The notes under the pieces: model-generated
The model's input: the letters and a program-made list of their open reading frames with translations, nothing else
What the model was told of the DNA's origin: nothing
The model's database searches: none
Source: Amycolatopsis xylanica
GTDB lineage: Bacteria; Actinomycetota; Actinomycetes; Mycobacteriales; Pseudonocardiaceae
Assembly: GCF_900107045.1 (NCBI RefSeq)
Contig: NZ_FNON01000001.1
Location: 372,001-436,000 of the forward strand
Direction: 5' to 3'
Length of the DNA: 64,000 nucleotides
Position numbers and translations under genes: made by a program
In this document: positions 26,352-36,030 of the stretch, one piece after another
How positions within the stretch are numbered: the stretch's first letter is position 1
Layout: each line of letters opens with the position of its first letter

Positions 26352-28142
26352 GTGGCATCACCGGCCGGGCACCTCCGCCCGGGACGCTATCTCGCCTTAT
26401 TCGCCGGCATCGTCGTCGTGCTGTACGCACTGGTGTTCTTCACCGGTAACCACAGCCCCAAGCCCAAGCTTGGCATCGACCTGCAGGGCGGCACCCGGGT
26501 CACCCTGACGGCGCGCACGCCGGACGGTGGGGTCCCCTCGCGAGAGTCCCTCAACCAGGCTCGCCAGATCATCGAGAAGCGCGTCAACGGTATCGGCGTC
26601 GGCGGTACCGAAGTGCTCCTCGACGGCAACAACGTCGTCATCACCGTTCCCGGTGAGCAGGGTGGCGACCAGGCGAAGACGCTCGGCAAGACCGCGAAGC
26701 TCGGCTTCCGCAAGGTCATCACGACCACGCAGGTGACGCCGCCCGGCATGCCGCAGACCCCGCCGCCGTCCGGTTCGGCCACCGCGACCCCGCCGCCGTC
26801 GAGCGGCGCGCCCTCCTCGCCCGCGGCCCCGAGCTCCTCGGCGAAGCCCGGTGGAGGTGGCGCCGCCGGTGCGCAGGCCCAGCAGCCGACCCCGACGCCC
26901 ACGCCCAGCCCGTCCGCTTCGGCGCCGGCCCCCGCGCCCGCACCGGCCCAGGACGGCAACACGGACGCGAACACGGCCAAGCAGATCCAGGCCGCGCAGG
27001 CGATCCGCCAGAACCCGGACCTCGCTGGCAAGTCGGACGACCCCAAGACGCAGGCCGCGCTGCAGGCCGCCTACAACTCGATCACCTGCGCCCCCGGCGA
27101 GGAGGACCCGCTGGTCGGTAACGACCGCGTCGACCTCCCGCTGGTCACCTGTGACGTCAAGGGCACCGAGAAGCTCCTGATGGACAAGGAGTTCCTGCCG
27201 GGCACCGAGATCGCGGGCGCGACCTTCGGCTTCGACAACCAGCGTGGTGGCTGGGTCGTCAACCTCAGCTTCAAGAGCGAGGGCGCCAAGATCTGGGGCA
27301 ACTTCACCAAGGACAACCTGCAGCAGCGCGCCGCGTTCGTGCTGGACACCAAGGTCGTCTCCGCGCCGACCATCCAGGCCACCATCCTGGACGGCAACAC
27401 CCAGATCAGCGGCCAGTTCACGCAGAAGGACGCCAAGGACCTCACCGACGTACTCAAGTACGGCTCGCTGCCGCTGTCGTTCGAGTCCTCGGACGCGACC
27501 ACGGTGTCCGCGACGCTGGGCCTCGCCTCGCTCGAGGCAGGCCTGATCGCGGGCGGCATCGGCCTGCTGATCGTCTTCATCTACTGCCTGTTCTACTACC
27601 GCCTGCTCGGCGTGCTGACGATCTTCTCGCTGGCACTGTCGTTCTCGCTGGTGTACGCGGTGCTCGTGCTGCTCGGCCGCTGGATCGGGTACACGCTCGA
27701 CCTGGCAGGCATCGCGGGCCTGATCATTTCGATCGGTATCACCGCCGACTCGTTCGTCATCTACTTCGAACGGCTGAAAGACGAGATCCGGGAAGGCCGG
27801 AGCTTCCGGTCCGCCGTGCCGCGAGGCTGGGTCCGTGCCAAGCGCACGATCCTGGCGTCCGACGGTGTCAGCTTCCTGGCCGCGCTGATCCTGTACGTGT
27901 TCGCCGTCGGTGACGTCCAGGGCTTCGCGTTCACGCTGGGTATGTCCACCGTCCTCGACCTCGTGGTCGTGTTCCTGGTGACGCACCCGCTGATCGCGAT
28001 GATCTCCAAGTCGAAGTCGAAGTTCCTGTCGGACCCGAAGCATCTCGGGCTCGGCGCGGTGCAGGAAGTGGGTTCGCACGTGAAGACGGCCGCCCCCAAA
28101 GTGGGCGCGGTCGGCGCTTCCGCGAACGTGAAGGAGGCCTGA
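26352..28142 (+). CDS. secD: Protein translocase subunit SecD
   Basis: 596 residues under the GTG at 26352, chosen because GAGGAG lies 10 bases upstream; the in-frame ATG at 26316 has no ribosome site. It uses the proton gradient to pull exported proteins from SecYEG. TM1 (YLALFAGIVVVLYALVFFTG) precedes the 'LGIDLQGGTRVTL' motif. A Pro/Ala/Ser-rich stretch of about 85 residues (from about residue 132) interrupts the periplasmic domain. Five further helices follow, with 'ILDGNTQISG', 'IAGLIISIGITADSFVIYFER' and 'KRTILASDGVSFLAALILY'. One base separates it from secF. Confidence 0.94.
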   Translation: MASPAGHLRPGRYLALFAGIVVVLYALVFFTGNHSPKPKLGIDLQGGTRVTLTARTPDGGVPSRESLNQARQIIEKRVNGIGVGGTEVLLDGNNVVITVPGEQGGDQAKTLGKTAKLGFRKVITTTQVTPPGMPQTPPPSGSATATPPPSSGAPSSPAAPSSSAKPGGGGAAGAQAQQPTPTPTPSPSASAPAPAPAPAQDGNTDANTAKQIQAAQAIRQNPDLAGKSDDPKTQAALQAAYNSITCAPGEEDPLVGNDRVDLPLVTCDVKGTEKLLMDKEFLPGTEIAGATFGFDNQRGGWVVNLSFKSEGAKIWGNFTKDNLQQRAAFVLDTKVVSAPTIQATILDGNTQISGQFTQKDAKDLTDVLKYGSLPLSFESSDATTVSATLGLASLEAGLIAGGIGLLIVFIYCLFYYRLLGVLTIFSLALSFSLVYAVLVLLGRWIGYTLDLAGIAGLIISIGITADSFVIYFERLKDEIREGRSFRSAVPRGWVRAKRTILASDGVSFLAALILYVFAVGDVQGFAFTLGMSTVLDLVVVFLVTHPLIAMISKSKSKFLSDPKHLGLGAVQEVGSHVKTAAPKVGAVGASANVKEA

Positions 28143-28143
28143 C

Positions 28144-29346
28144 GTGGGCGTTGAAGACCTGGGCACGGACGCCGCGAAGGCGCCTGCCAAGAAGGAAAGC
28201 ATTTTCCAGCGGCTGTACGTCGGCACCGGCGCGTTCGACATCGTCGGCGCCCGCAAGCGCTGGTACATGTTCTTCGGCGTGCTGGTGCTCGGCTGCATCC
28301 TGTCGATGTCGATCAAGGGATTCAACTTCGGCATCGACTTCGAGGGCGGCACGCAGATCCAGTTCTCCGCGAACGGGTCGCACGGTCAGATCACCGAGGA
28401 CCAGGCGAAGCAGGCCTTCAAGGACGCGCTTGGCAAGGACGCCGACGAGGTGCAGAAGGTCGGCACCGGCGGCGCCACCACCCTGCAGATCCGCACCGGC
28501 ACGCTCGACGCGGCCGACGTGTTCAAGGTGAAGCAGGAGATCGCCACCAAGCTGGCTCCGCTCGGCACGAACGGCGTCACCGGCCCGCAGGCCATCTCCG
28601 ACAGCGCCGTCTCGGCGTCGTGGGGTGGCGAGATCTCGGAGAAGGCGCTGATCGCGCTCGCGATCTTCCTGGTCGCCGTGGTCATCTTCCTGGCGATCTA
28701 CTTCGACCTCCGGATGGCGGCCGCCGCGTTCATCTCGCTGATCCACGACATCGTGGTGACCGCGGGCGTGTACTCGCTGGTCGGCTTCGAGGTCTCGCCC
28801 GCGACCGTCATCGGCCTGCTGACGATCCTCGGGTTCTCGCTGTACGACACGGTGGTGGTGTTCGACAAGGTCCGCGAGAACACGCGCGGCCTGCTCGGCC
28901 TCACCCGCCGCACGTACGCCGAGGCGGCCAACCTGGCGCTGAACCAGACCCTGATGCGGTCGTTCAACACCGCGTTCATCGCGTTGCTGCCGATTCTCGG
29001 GCTGCTGGTCGTCGGCACCATCCTGCTGGGCTCCGGCACACTGCAGGACCTGGCGCTGGTGCAGCTGACCGGCACCATCGTCGGCGTGCTGTCCTCGGTC
29101 GCGCTGGCCACGCCGCTACTGGTCGACCTGAAGCTGCGTGACCCGAAGTACCGGCAGCAGGCCGCCCGCGTGGCCGCCCGCCGCGCGAAGGTCGCCAAGA
29201 CGGCGACCGCCGCCGACGACGACTTCGACGCGAGCGACGACGACGCGCTGGCCGCCGAACTCCGCAAGGAGAAGGCGTACGCCGCGGCGGCGAGCGTGCC
29301 AGGCCGGATCCCGAAGAACAAGCCGAACCAGAAGCGCAAGAAGTAA
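28144..29346 (+). CDS. secF: Protein translocase subunit SecF
   Basis: 400-residue partner of SecD. TM1 and the first periplasmic motif (FNFGIDFEGGTQIQF) are followed by five helices with 'AAFISLIHDIVVTAGVY', 'IGLLTILGFSLYDTVVVFDKVREN' and 'LNQTLMRSFNTAFIALLPIL', the conserved SecF stretch. A basic and acidic cytoplasmic tail ends in 'KPNQKRKK'. The GTG start comes one base after the secD stop, so the two are coupled. Confidence 0.94.
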   Translation: MGVEDLGTDAAKAPAKKESIFQRLYVGTGAFDIVGARKRWYMFFGVLVLGCILSMSIKGFNFGIDFEGGTQIQFSANGSHGQITEDQAKQAFKDALGKDADEVQKVGTGGATTLQIRTGTLDAADVFKVKQEIATKLAPLGTNGVTGPQAISDSAVSASWGGEISEKALIALAIFLVAVVIFLAIYFDLRMAAAAFISLIHDIVVTAGVYSLVGFEVSPATVIGLLTILGFSLYDTVVVFDKVRENTRGLLGLTRRTYAEAANLALNQTLMRSFNTAFIALLPILGLLVVGTILLGSGTLQDLALVQLTGTIVGVLSSVALATPLLVDLKLRDPKYRQQAARVAARRAKVAKTATAADDDFDASDDDALAAELRKEKAYAAAASVPGRIPKNKPNQKRKK

Positions 29347-29349
29347 GAG

Positions 29350-29868
29350 ATGGAACTGCAGAAGGCGCTCGGCCTCATCGCCGAGGTGCCGGACTTTCCC
29401 GAGCCCGGCGTGCTCTTCCGCGATCTCACCCCACTGTTCGCCGACCCCGCGGGTTTCGCCGCGGTGGTCGGCGCTTTGGCGGAGACGGTCGGCCCCGAGG
29501 TCGACCTGATCGCGGGCGTCGAGGCACGCGGGTTCCTGCTCGCCGCCGCCGTCGGGTACGCCCGCGGCATCGGCGTGGTGCTCGTGCGCAAGCCGGGCAA
29601 GCTGCCGCGCGTCGCGGGCCGGGTCGATTACCAGCTCGAGTACGGGACGGCCTCGGTCGAACTGCCCGCCGGGATCGTTTCGCCGGGTCAGCGCGTTGTA
29701 GTGATGGACGACGTGCTCGCGACGGGCGGCACGGCCGCCGCGGCGTGCAAGCTGCTCCGCGACGGTGGTGCGGTCGTCGAGGGCGTGTCGGTCGTGATGG
29801 AGCTGACCGCGCTCGGTGGCCGGGCGGTGCTCGAAGGTAACGGAGTACACGCACTTCAGGCCTGCTAG
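29350..29868 (+). CDS. apt: Adenine phosphoribosyltransferase
   Basis: 172-residue type I phosphoribosyltransferase that salvages adenine to AMP. The PRPP loop is 'VVVMDDVLATGGTAAAAC'. The N-terminal 'DFPEPGVLFRDLTPLFADP' and 'GVEARGFLLAAAVGYARGIGVVLVRKPGKLP' are diagnostic. It follows secF by three bases; the lipoprotein gene found at this place in mycobacteria is absent. It precedes rel, as in other actinobacteria. Confidence 0.94.
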   Translation: MELQKALGLIAEVPDFPEPGVLFRDLTPLFADPAGFAAVVGALAETVGPEVDLIAGVEARGFLLAAAVGYARGIGVVLVRKPGKLPRVAGRVDYQLEYGTASVELPAGIVSPGQRVVVMDDVLATGGTAAAACKLLRDGGAVVEGVSVVMELTALGGRAVLEGNGVHALQAC

Positions 29869-29942
29869 CTCGGGGATCGCGACGCTCTGTCGTGGCTGGG
29901 CGTTACCCTTGACGCTCAGAGCACATGCAGCAGGAGGTGCGG

Positions 29943-32243
29943 GTGAGCCAAGAGCTCGATTCCGTAGTGCCCGCCCAGAACGGCGCCGCTCCGACGCCGT
30001 CGGCCACCCGGCGGGTCAGGGCCAGGCTCGCGAGGCGGATCACCGCGCAGCGGCCTGCCTCGGTCAAGCAGGTGCTCGAACCGCTCGCGGTGGTGCACCG
30101 CGAGCTGCACCCGAACGCCGACCTCGCGCTGCTCCAGCGGGCCTACGACGTTGCCGAGGAGCTGCACCGCGACCAGCGGCGCAAGTCCGGTGACCCGTAC
30201 ATCACGCACCCGCTCGCGGTCGCGACCATCCTCGCCGACCTGGGCATGGACACCACGACGCTGGTCGCGGCCCTGCTGCACGACACGGTCGAGGACACCG
30301 GCTACTCGCTGGACAGCCTGAAGGCCGAGTTCGGCGACAAGGTCGGCGAGCTCGTCGACGGCGTCACCAAGCTGGACAAGGTCAAGCTGGGCACCGCGGC
30401 CGAGGCCGAGACCATCCGCAAGATGGTCATCGCGATGGCCCGCGACCCGCGTGTGCTGGTCATCAAGCTGGCCGACCGGCTGCACAACATGCGCACCATG
30501 CGCTTCCTGCCGCCCGAGAAGCAGGCTCGCAAGGCCCGCGAGACCCTCGAGGTGCTCGCCCCGCTGGCGCACCGGCTCGGCATGGCCACGGTCAAATGGG
30601 AGCTGGAGGACCTGGCGTTCGCCATCCTGCAGCCCAAGAAGTACGACGAGATCGTGCGGCTGGTCGCCGACCGCGCACCGTCGCGCGACATCTACCTGCG
30701 CTCGGTCATCACCGACCTGACGGCCAACCTCGAAGGCTCGCGGATCACCGCGAAGGTCGAGGGCAGGCCCAAGCACTACTACTCGATCCACCAGAAGATG
30801 ATCGTCCGCGGCCGCGACCTCGACGACATCCACGACCTGGTCGGCGTGCGGATCCTGGTCGAGGACGTCCGCGACTGCTACGCCGCCATGGGTGTCGTGC
30901 ACGCGCTGTGGCAGCCGGTGCCCGGCCGGTTCAAGGACTACATCGCGCAGCCGAGGTTCGGCGTCTACCAGTCGCTGCACACCACGGTGATCGGGCCGGA
31001 CGGCAAGCCGCTGGAAGTCCAGATCCGCACTTACGAGATGCACCGCACCGCCGAGTACGGCATCGCCGCGCACTGGCGGTACAAGGAGACCAAGGGCACG
31101 CACAACACCAACGCCGTCGACGTCGACGAGATGGCGTGGATGCGGCAGCTGCTCGACTGGCAGCGGGAAGCGGCCGACCCCGGCGACTTCCTCGAATCGC
31201 TGCGCTACGAGCTCGCCGCGCGCGAGATCTTCGTGTTCACGCCCAAGGGCGACGTGATCACGCTGCCCGTCGAGTCGACCCCGGTCGACTTCGCCTATGC
31301 CGTGCACACCGAGGTCGGCCACCGCTGCATCGGCGCGCGCGTCAACGGGCGTCTCGTCGCCTTGGAGCGCAAGCTCGAAAACGGCGAGGTCGTCGAGATC
31401 TTCACGTCCAAGGCGGAGACCGCGGGCCCGTCCCGCGACTGGCTTTCGTTCGCCGGTTCGCCGAAGGCCCGCGCCAAGATCCGGCAGTGGTTCGCGAAGG
31501 AGCGCCGCGACGAGGCCATCGAAGCGGGCAAGGAGCTGATCACCAAGGAGGTCCGCAAGGTCGGCCTTCCGATCCAGCGCCTGGTCTCGGCGGAGTCGAT
31601 GGGCATGGTGGCCACCGAGCTGCGCCACGGCGACATCAGCTCGCTCTACGCGGCCGTCGGCGAGGGCCACACGAGCGCCAAGCACGTGGTCTCCCGCCTG
31701 GTCGCGCTGATCGGCGGCGTCGACGAGGCCGAAGAGGAACTCGCCGCGCGGGCCACACCGTCCACGGTGACCCGCCGCCGCGGCTCCAACGACGTCGGTG
31801 TGGTCGTCAAGGGCACCACGGACATCTGGGCCAAGCTGGCCCGGTGCTGCACCCCGGTGCCCGGCGACGAGATCCTGGGCTTCGTCACGCGCGGCGGCGG
31901 CGTTTCGGTGCACCGCACGGACTGCACCAACGCCGAGGACCTGCACGCCCAGCCCGAGCGGCTGGTCGAGGTCGAATGGGCGCCGTCGGCGTCGTCGGTG
32001 TTCCTGGTGGCGATCCAGGTCGAGGCGCTCGACCGGCACCGGCTGCTCTCGGACGTCACCAAGGTGCTCGCCGACGAGAAGGTGAACATCTTGTCGGCGT
32101 CGGTGACGACCTCGCGTGACCGGGTCGCGGTCTCGCGGTTCACCTTCGAAATGGGCGACCCCAAGCATTTGGGCCACGTCCTGAAGGTGGTCCGCAGCGT
32201 CGAAGGCGTCTATGACGTGTACCGCGTCACCTCCGCTTCCTAG
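29943..32243 (+). CDS. rel: Bifunctional (p)ppGpp synthetase/hydrolase
   Basis: 766-residue long RSH enzyme for the stringent response. The HD hydrolase domain is intact ('[32 protein letters not shown]'). The synthetase domain has '[13 protein letters not shown]', '[10 protein letters not shown]', the bifunctional-type 'RFKDYIA' and 'VYQSLHTTV'. TGS ('[15 protein letters not shown]') and C-terminal ACT ('[24 protein letters not shown]') domains follow, with '[14 protein letters not shown]' between. The GTG at 29943 is preferred over the ATG at 29925 because AGGAGG lies 5 bases before it. Confidence 0.95.
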   Translation: MSQELDSVVPAQNGAAPTPSATRRVRARLARRITAQRPASVKQVLEPLAVVHRELHPNADLALLQRAYDVAEELHRDQRRKSGDPYITHPLAVATILADLGMDTTTLVAALLHDTVEDTGYSLDSLKAEFGDKVGELVDGVTKLDKVKLGTAAEAETIRKMVIAMARDPRVLVIKLADRLHNMRTMRFLPPEKQARKARETLEVLAPLAHRLGMATVKWELEDLAFAILQPKKYDEIVRLVADRAPSRDIYLRSVITDLTANLEGSRITAKVEGRPKHYYSIHQKMIVRGRDLDDIHDLVGVRILVEDVRDCYAAMGVVHALWQPVPGRFKDYIAQPRFGVYQSLHTTVIGPDGKPLEVQIRTYEMHRTAEYGIAAHWRYKETKGTHNTNAVDVDEMAWMRQLLDWQREAADPGDFLESLRYELAAREIFVFTPKGDVITLPVESTPVDFAYAVHTEVGHRCIGARVNGRLVALERKLENGEVVEIFTSKAETAGPSRDWLSFAGSPKARAKIRQWFAKERRDEAIEAGKELITKEVRKVGLPIQRLVSAESMGMVATELRHGDISSLYAAVGEGHTSAKHVVSRLVALIGGVDEAEEELAARATPSTVTRRRGSNDVGVVVKGTTDIWAKLARCCTPVPGDEILGFVTRGGGVSVHRTDCTNAEDLHAQPERLVEVEWAPSASSVFLVAIQVEALDRHRLLSDVTKVLADEKVNILSASVTTSRDRVAVSRFTFEMGDPKHLGHVLKVVRSVEGVYDVYRVTSAS

Positions 32244-32266
32244 GCCGTCCCGTCTAGGGTGCGGGC

Positions 32267-33046
32267 ATGACTGAAGGGTTCGAGTTCGCCCGCGACGGCG
32301 CCGTCGCCCGGCTGACGTTCGCCAGGCCGTCGAAGAAGAACGCCATCACGCACGCGATGTGGTCGGCGCTCCCGGAGATCGTCGCGGGCGTCGAGGCGGA
32401 CCCGGCGGTCAAGGTGCTCGTGCTGACCGGCGCGGGCGAGGACTTCTCGGCGGGCGCCGACATCAGCGAGTTCGGCGAGCTGCGCTCGAATGCCGAGGGC
32501 GCCGCCGTCTACGACAAGGCGATCGAAGCGGCGGTGCGCGCGCTGACCGGCATGCGCAAGCCGAGCATCGCGATGATCCGCGGCAACTGCATCGGCGGCG
32601 GCTGCCAGATCTCGGTCGCCTGCGACTTCCGTTTCGCCGCTGACGGATCCCGCTTCGGCATCACGCCTGCGAAGCTCGGCATCGTCTACGACTTCGTCTC
32701 GACCCGTCAGCTCGTCGCGCTGATCGGGCCCGCGCACGCGCGGTACTTCCTGCTGTCGGGCGAGCTGATCACGTCCGCGCGCGCCCGCGAGATCGGGTTG
32801 CTCAACGACGTCTTCGCGCCTTCGGAGCTTGAGGACGCCGTGGCGCGGTTCGCGGAGACGCTCTGTTCGCGGTCTCAGACGTCCATCAGGGGCATGAACC
32901 GGATCATCGAGAAGATCTTGGCCGGGCAGGTCGAGCCGGACGCCGAGGTGGACCAGCTGCGCCTGGACGCTCTCCACGGCGAGGACTACGCCGAGGGCGT
33001 CGACGCCTTCCTGAGCAGGCGGGTGCCTCGCTTCAAGTACTCGTGA
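32267..33046 (+). CDS. Enoyl-CoA hydratase/isomerase family protein
   Basis: 259-residue crotonase-fold protein. Oxyanion-hole motifs are 'GAGEDFSAGADISEF' and 'RGNCIGGGCQISVACDFRFAA'. At the usual first glutamate position it reads 'SAGADISEF', and at the second 'ITPAKLGIVYDF', so the catalytic glutamate pair of true hydratases is not evident; it may be an isomerase or another crotonase type. It lies 23 bases after rel. The last two codons before the stop and the TGA itself lie within a GTCGTGAG palindrome. Confidence 0.8.
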   Translation: MTEGFEFARDGAVARLTFARPSKKNAITHAMWSALPEIVAGVEADPAVKVLVLTGAGEDFSAGADISEFGELRSNAEGAAVYDKAIEAAVRALTGMRKPSIAMIRGNCIGGGCQISVACDFRFAADGSRFGITPAKLGIVYDFVSTRQLVALIGPAHARYFLLSGELITSARAREIGLLNDVFAPSELEDAVARFAETLCSRSQTSIRGMNRIIEKILAGQVEPDAEVDQLRLDALHGEDYAEGVDAFLSRRVPRFKYS

Positions 33047-33084
33047 GTGTTTTCGCCGGTTAGAACCGGCCGTACCACTCACGA
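33041..33084. repeat. GTCGTGAG palindrome, copy 5 (contains a stop codon)
   Basis: TCGTGAGTG / CACTCACGA arms with core GCCGGTTAGAACCGGC. The TGA of the enoyl-CoA hydratase gene is 33044-33046, inside the left arm. Confidence 0.82.
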
Positions 33085-33180
33085 CCCGAACGTTGGGGAC
33101 GCGTGCTCGCGAACCTGGACACCCAACGCCCCAAACTCGGCATTCGCGCGCGGACAAGCTTGCCGCCTGGGGGTCGTGAG

Positions 33181-33234
33181 GTGAGAAGGGCGGCCCTTGT
33201 CACCCAGAGCGTCACAAGGGCGCCCCTTGTCACG
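33181..33234. repeat. CAAGGG...CCCTTG double palindrome, first locus
   Basis: Two adjacent palindromes of the type GTCACAAGGGCGCCCCTTGT separated by CCAGAGC. A closely similar pair is at 35978-36030. The intergenic gap 33047-33370 holds only this, two GTCGTGAG palindromes and a terminator. Confidence 0.65.
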
Positions 33235-33254
33235 TGTGCTCCGCTTCCAAGGCT

Positions 33255-33306
33255 GGGGTCGTGAGTGTTTTCGCCGGTTCTAACCGGCCGTACCACTCAC
33301 GACCCC
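33255..33306. repeat. GTCGTGAG palindrome, copy 6
   Basis: GGGGTCGTGAGTG / CACTCACGACCCC arms with core CGCCGGTTCTAACCGGCC. It lies in the convergent gap between the hydratase and ppiB genes. Confidence 0.82.
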
Positions 33307-33323
33307 AGAGCGACCACGAAGAA

Positions 33324-33354
33324 GGGCCCCGCCGTCAACCGCCCGGCGGGGCCC
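33324..33354. terminator. Hairpin terminator after ppiB
   Basis: GGGCCCCGCC / GGCGGGGCCC arms with an 11-base loop, 17 bases beyond the ppiB stop on the minus strand. Confidence 0.65.
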
Positions 33355-33370
33355 CTGGTGCGAAGCGCGT

Positions 33371-34228
33371 TTAGCCTTCGACGCTCACCGCGGTGAACTT
33401 GACCGGGGTGACCGGCTTGCCGGTGCCGTCCTGGCTCGTCGCGGCGCTGGCCGGGTCGATGCCCGCCCTGGCGACCTTGTCGAGCACCTGGAGGCCCTCG
33501 TCGGAGATGCTGCCGAAGACCGTGTAGTTCGGCGGGAGGCCCGCGTCGCCGTAGACCATGAAGAACTGGCTGCCGTTGGTGTCGGGGCCGCTGTTGGCCA
33601 TCGCGAGCACGCCGCGGCCGTACTTCAGCTCGGGGAAGACCTCGTCCTTGAACGAGTAGCCGGGGCCGCCGGTGCCCTTGGCCGTCGGGTCACCGCACTG
33701 CAGCATCTGCAGGCCTTCGGTGGACAGCCGGTGGCACTCGGTGTCGGTGAAGTAGCCCTGCTTGGCGAGGTTGATGAAGCTCTCGACGGCACACGGCGCG
33801 AGCGAGCGGTCCAGGGTGATCTTGATGTCACCGGCCGTCGACTTCAGCGTCGCGTTGACCGTGCCGGTCGAGGCGAAGTTGCCGTTCGCGGGAGCCTTGG
33901 CCGGCTTCGACGCGGGGCGGTCGGCCTCGGCCTTGAACTCGCACGAGATCGGGTTCGCGAGCGCGGTCGGCCGCTTGACGGGCTCGGCGCGCTGCGTCGG
34001 GATCTTGATCTCCGGCGGCTTGGTCGGCGTGGCCGAGGCCTGCGTGTCGGTCGAGTCGCTGCCGTTGGTCGCGACGATCAACCAAATGGCGCCGGCGACC
34101 GCGATCACGGCACCGATCGTCACGCCAATACCGACGTTCCTGCGCCGCTTCGCACGCTCGGCCCTGTGCACAAGCTGCCTTTCGAGCTTGCGCTTCGCGG
34201 CCTCACGGCGCTGCTGGTTGGTCGCCAC
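33371..34228 (-). CDS. ppiB: Membrane-anchored cyclophilin-type peptidyl-prolyl isomerase
   Basis: 285 residues. A basic cytoplasmic N-terminus (QQRREAAKRKLERQLVHRAERAKRRR) and one membrane helix (VGIGVTIGAVIAVAGAIWLIV) are followed by a Thr/Pro linker. The extracytoplasmic cyclophilin domain then shows 'APCAVESFINLAKQGYFTDTECHRL', 'GGPGYSFKDEVFPE', 'LAMANSGPDTNGSQFFMVYGD' and 'YTVFGSI'. The GTG at 34228 has GGGAGG upstream. The gene lies between rel and the metallo-hydrolase as in mycobacteria (PpiB/Rv2582). It probably helps fold exported proteins. Confidence 0.9.
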   Translation of the reverse strand: MATNQQRREAAKRKLERQLVHRAERAKRRRNVGIGVTIGAVIAVAGAIWLIVATNGSDSTDTQASATPTKPPEIKIPTQRAEPVKRPTALANPISCEFKAEADRPASKPAKAPANGNFASTGTVNATLKSTAGDIKITLDRSLAPCAVESFINLAKQGYFTDTECHRLSTEGLQMLQCGDPTAKGTGGPGYSFKDEVFPELKYGRGVLAMANSGPDTNGSQFFMVYGDAGLPPNYTVFGSISDEGLQVLDKVARAGIDPASAATSQDGTGKPVTPVKFTAVSVEG

Positions 34229-34373
34229 CCGCGTCCTCCCGGTTCCACTAGGTGTCACACGCCTGGGGTAGCGGCAGTGTATGGGCACAGCCTGTAAGGC
34301 CGGAGTACAGGGTTGGCTAGGCTGGCCGAAATCGCCTGAAATGGGGATTCATACCCGGTCAGAGGGAGGGTTC

Positions 34374-34949
34374 TTGCTCGTCGCAGGGTTCGCGTGTGGA
34401 CCGCTGGCGGCCAATTGTTACCTGCTCGCGACCTCGGAGGGCGCGGGCTGCGTGATCGTCGACCCCGGTCAGGACGCGCTGGAGCCGATCACCGCGGCGC
34501 TGCGCAGGCACCGGCTGACCCCGGACGGCGTGCTCCTCACGCATGGCCACTTCGATCATGTGACCTCGGCCGCCGCGTTCGGCGTGCCGGTGTGGCTGCA
34601 CGAGGCCGACCGCGACCTGCCGCCGGAGCCGATCACCTTCACCCCGCTCGAGGCCGGGACCATGACCGTCGCGGAGCTGGCGATCACCGTCGACCACACG
34701 CCGGGGCACACCCCCGGCTCGGTGGTGCTGCGGCTGGAGAGCGGTGAGGGCGGGAAGCTGGCACTGACCGGCGACACGGTGTTCGCCGGGTCCGTCGGGC
34801 GCGGCGACGCCGACGAACTCCGGAACTCCTTGCGTGCCACAGTGATGACCCTGCCGGGTGACACCGTCCTGCTGCCCGGGCACGGCCCGGCGACCACGAT
34901 CGGCGCCGAGCGCACCGCCAACCCGTACTTCGGAGAAGTGACCCGATGA
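34374..34949 (+). CDS. Metallo-beta-lactamase fold hydrolase, glyoxalase II-like
   Basis: 191 residues with the binuclear metal motif H-x-H-x-D-H in 'LLTHGHFDHV', further ligands in 'DHTPGHTPGS' and 'LTGDTVFAGSVGR', and 'LLPGHGPATT'. The TTG at 34374 was chosen because AGGGAGG sits just upstream and the resulting start (LLVAGFACGPLAANCYLL) matches the family; ATGs further upstream have no ribosome site. It overlaps the next gene by four bases (ATGA). Confidence 0.87.
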   Translation: MLVAGFACGPLAANCYLLATSEGAGCVIVDPGQDALEPITAALRRHRLTPDGVLLTHGHFDHVTSAAAFGVPVWLHEADRDLPPEPITFTPLEAGTMTVAELAITVDHTPGHTPGSVVLRLESGEGGKLALTGDTVFAGSVGRGDADELRNSLRATVMTLPGDTVLLPGHGPATTIGAERTANPYFGEVTR

Positions 34950-35584
34950 CCAACGAGCCCGAACGGCTCCCGCTCTACCACGACGACCCCGCGCTGAGCC
35001 GCCGCCGAGCCTGGTCCGGGATGATCGGCGTGCTCGTGTTCGCCGCCGCGTTCGGCGGCATCGCCGGCCTGATCGGCGGCCGCGTCGCCGGTCTCGTCAC
35101 GGCGGCCGTCGCCGGGCTGGCGCTGCTCTACGTCGTGCTGTTCAACCTCCGCAGGCGCCTGTGGCTCGAAGGCACGGTCGTGCTCGTCCGCACCTGGGGC
35201 GTCCGCCGGATCGACCTGGTCACCGCCGAGCGCATCGACCTGCTGGTCACCGACATCCGCGGCACCCGCACGGTCGCGCTGCTGATCAACGCCGGCCAGC
35301 GCCGCAAGACCGTGAAGATCGACCTCGCCCTGTACGCCGGGACGGGTGGCCGCGAGCTCGGCATCCTGCAGCTGCGCAGGCTGGCCGACGCGCTGGTCAA
35401 CAACGTCGAGGCGAACGGCCTCGTGTTCTCGGAGCTGCTGGTGGCGCAGCTCAAGTCCGAGGCGCGCGGCGACGGTCTCGGCGACCGCCCGCTCTACCGG
35501 CTCGCCTCGGCCGCGCCCTCGGGCAAGATCGCGCAGCGGTTCACCATGGAGGCGGTCAGCCGCTTCGTCGCCACCCTCGACTAA
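34946..35584 (+). CDS. Membrane protein of unknown function
   Basis: 212 residues with two adjacent membrane helices (IGVLVFAAAFGGIAGLIGG and VAGLVTAAVAGLALLYVVLF). A soluble part follows that looks PH-like (LWLEGTVVLVRTWGVRRIDLVTAERIDLLVTDIRGTRTVALLI). No family was named with confidence. ATGA overlap with the hydrolase shows coupling. The mycobacterial hisS gene that would follow here is missing; a repeat-filled gap begins instead. Confidence 0.65.
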   Translation: MTNEPERLPLYHDDPALSRRRAWSGMIGVLVFAAAFGGIAGLIGGRVAGLVTAAVAGLALLYVVLFNLRRRLWLEGTVVLVRTWGVRRIDLVTAERIDLLVTDIRGTRTVALLINAGQRRKTVKIDLALYAGTGGRELGILQLRRLADALVNNVEANGLVFSELLVAQLKSEARGDGLGDRPLYRLASAAPSGKIAQRFTMEAVSRFVATLD

Positions 35585-35588
35585 AAGC

Positions 35589-35634
35589 GTCGTGAGTGTT
35601 CTGACCGGTTCTAACCGGCCTAACCACTCACGAC
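35589..35634. repeat. GTCGTGAG palindrome, copy 7
   Basis: GTCGTGAGTG / CACTCACGAC arms with core GACCGGTTCTAACCGGCC, beginning five bases after the preceding stop codon. Confidence 0.82.
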
Positions 35635-35738
35635 CGGGCCCCTTTGCCCTGGTTGGACGACATGAACGGGGCGTTCGCAACGCTCAACGTAATGAACGTG
35701 GCTTTCATGTGGATCGACCGCCCGGCCCAGCGCCACGC

Positions 35739-35927
35739 GAGCCCCAGGAGTCACACCCGCCCCTGCGGCAACTCCCGCATCACGCGCGGGTGCGCATCGG
35801 GGGTCGTGAGTGGCTAGGCCGGTTAGAGCGAACCGGTATTCGACGACCTGCCCGTGACGTGGCCTTGGCTGGTGCGCCCGGACGGGGCGTTTGTCACGCT
35901 CAGGGGAACGAAAGTGGCTTATGTGTG
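35739..35927. repeat. Composite repeat module (inverted), copy B
   Basis: Segments Y (35739-35777) and X (35895-35927) are reverse-complement copies of those at 19147-19185 and 19036-19068, in the same relative order. A broken GTCGTGAG palindrome (35799-35835) lies between. The whole gap 35585-36155 (about 570 bases) holds only repeats; no gene is visible. Confidence 0.75.
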
Positions 35928-35977
35928 CTGGTTAAGGCGTTGAACGCCTATTTCCCGCTCACCCGGCCGCGGTCTGG

Positions 35978-36030
35978 GTGACAAGGGCGGCCCTTGTCAC
36001 CCAGAGCGTGACAAGGGTCCCCCTTGTCAC
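35978..36030. repeat. CAAGGG...CCCTTG double palindrome, second locus
   Basis: GTGACAAGGGCGGCCCTTGT and GTGACAAGGGTCCCCCTTGT units separated by CCAGAGC, as at 33181-33234. Another inverted repeat (CGCGCGAGTGGAAG / CTTCCACTCGCGCG) follows at 36050-36102. Confidence 0.65.

Noticed and set aside
29916-32177. Long minus-strand frame opposite rel
   Set aside because: The plus strand encodes a textbook RSH enzyme; the minus frame has no domain and typical shadow composition.
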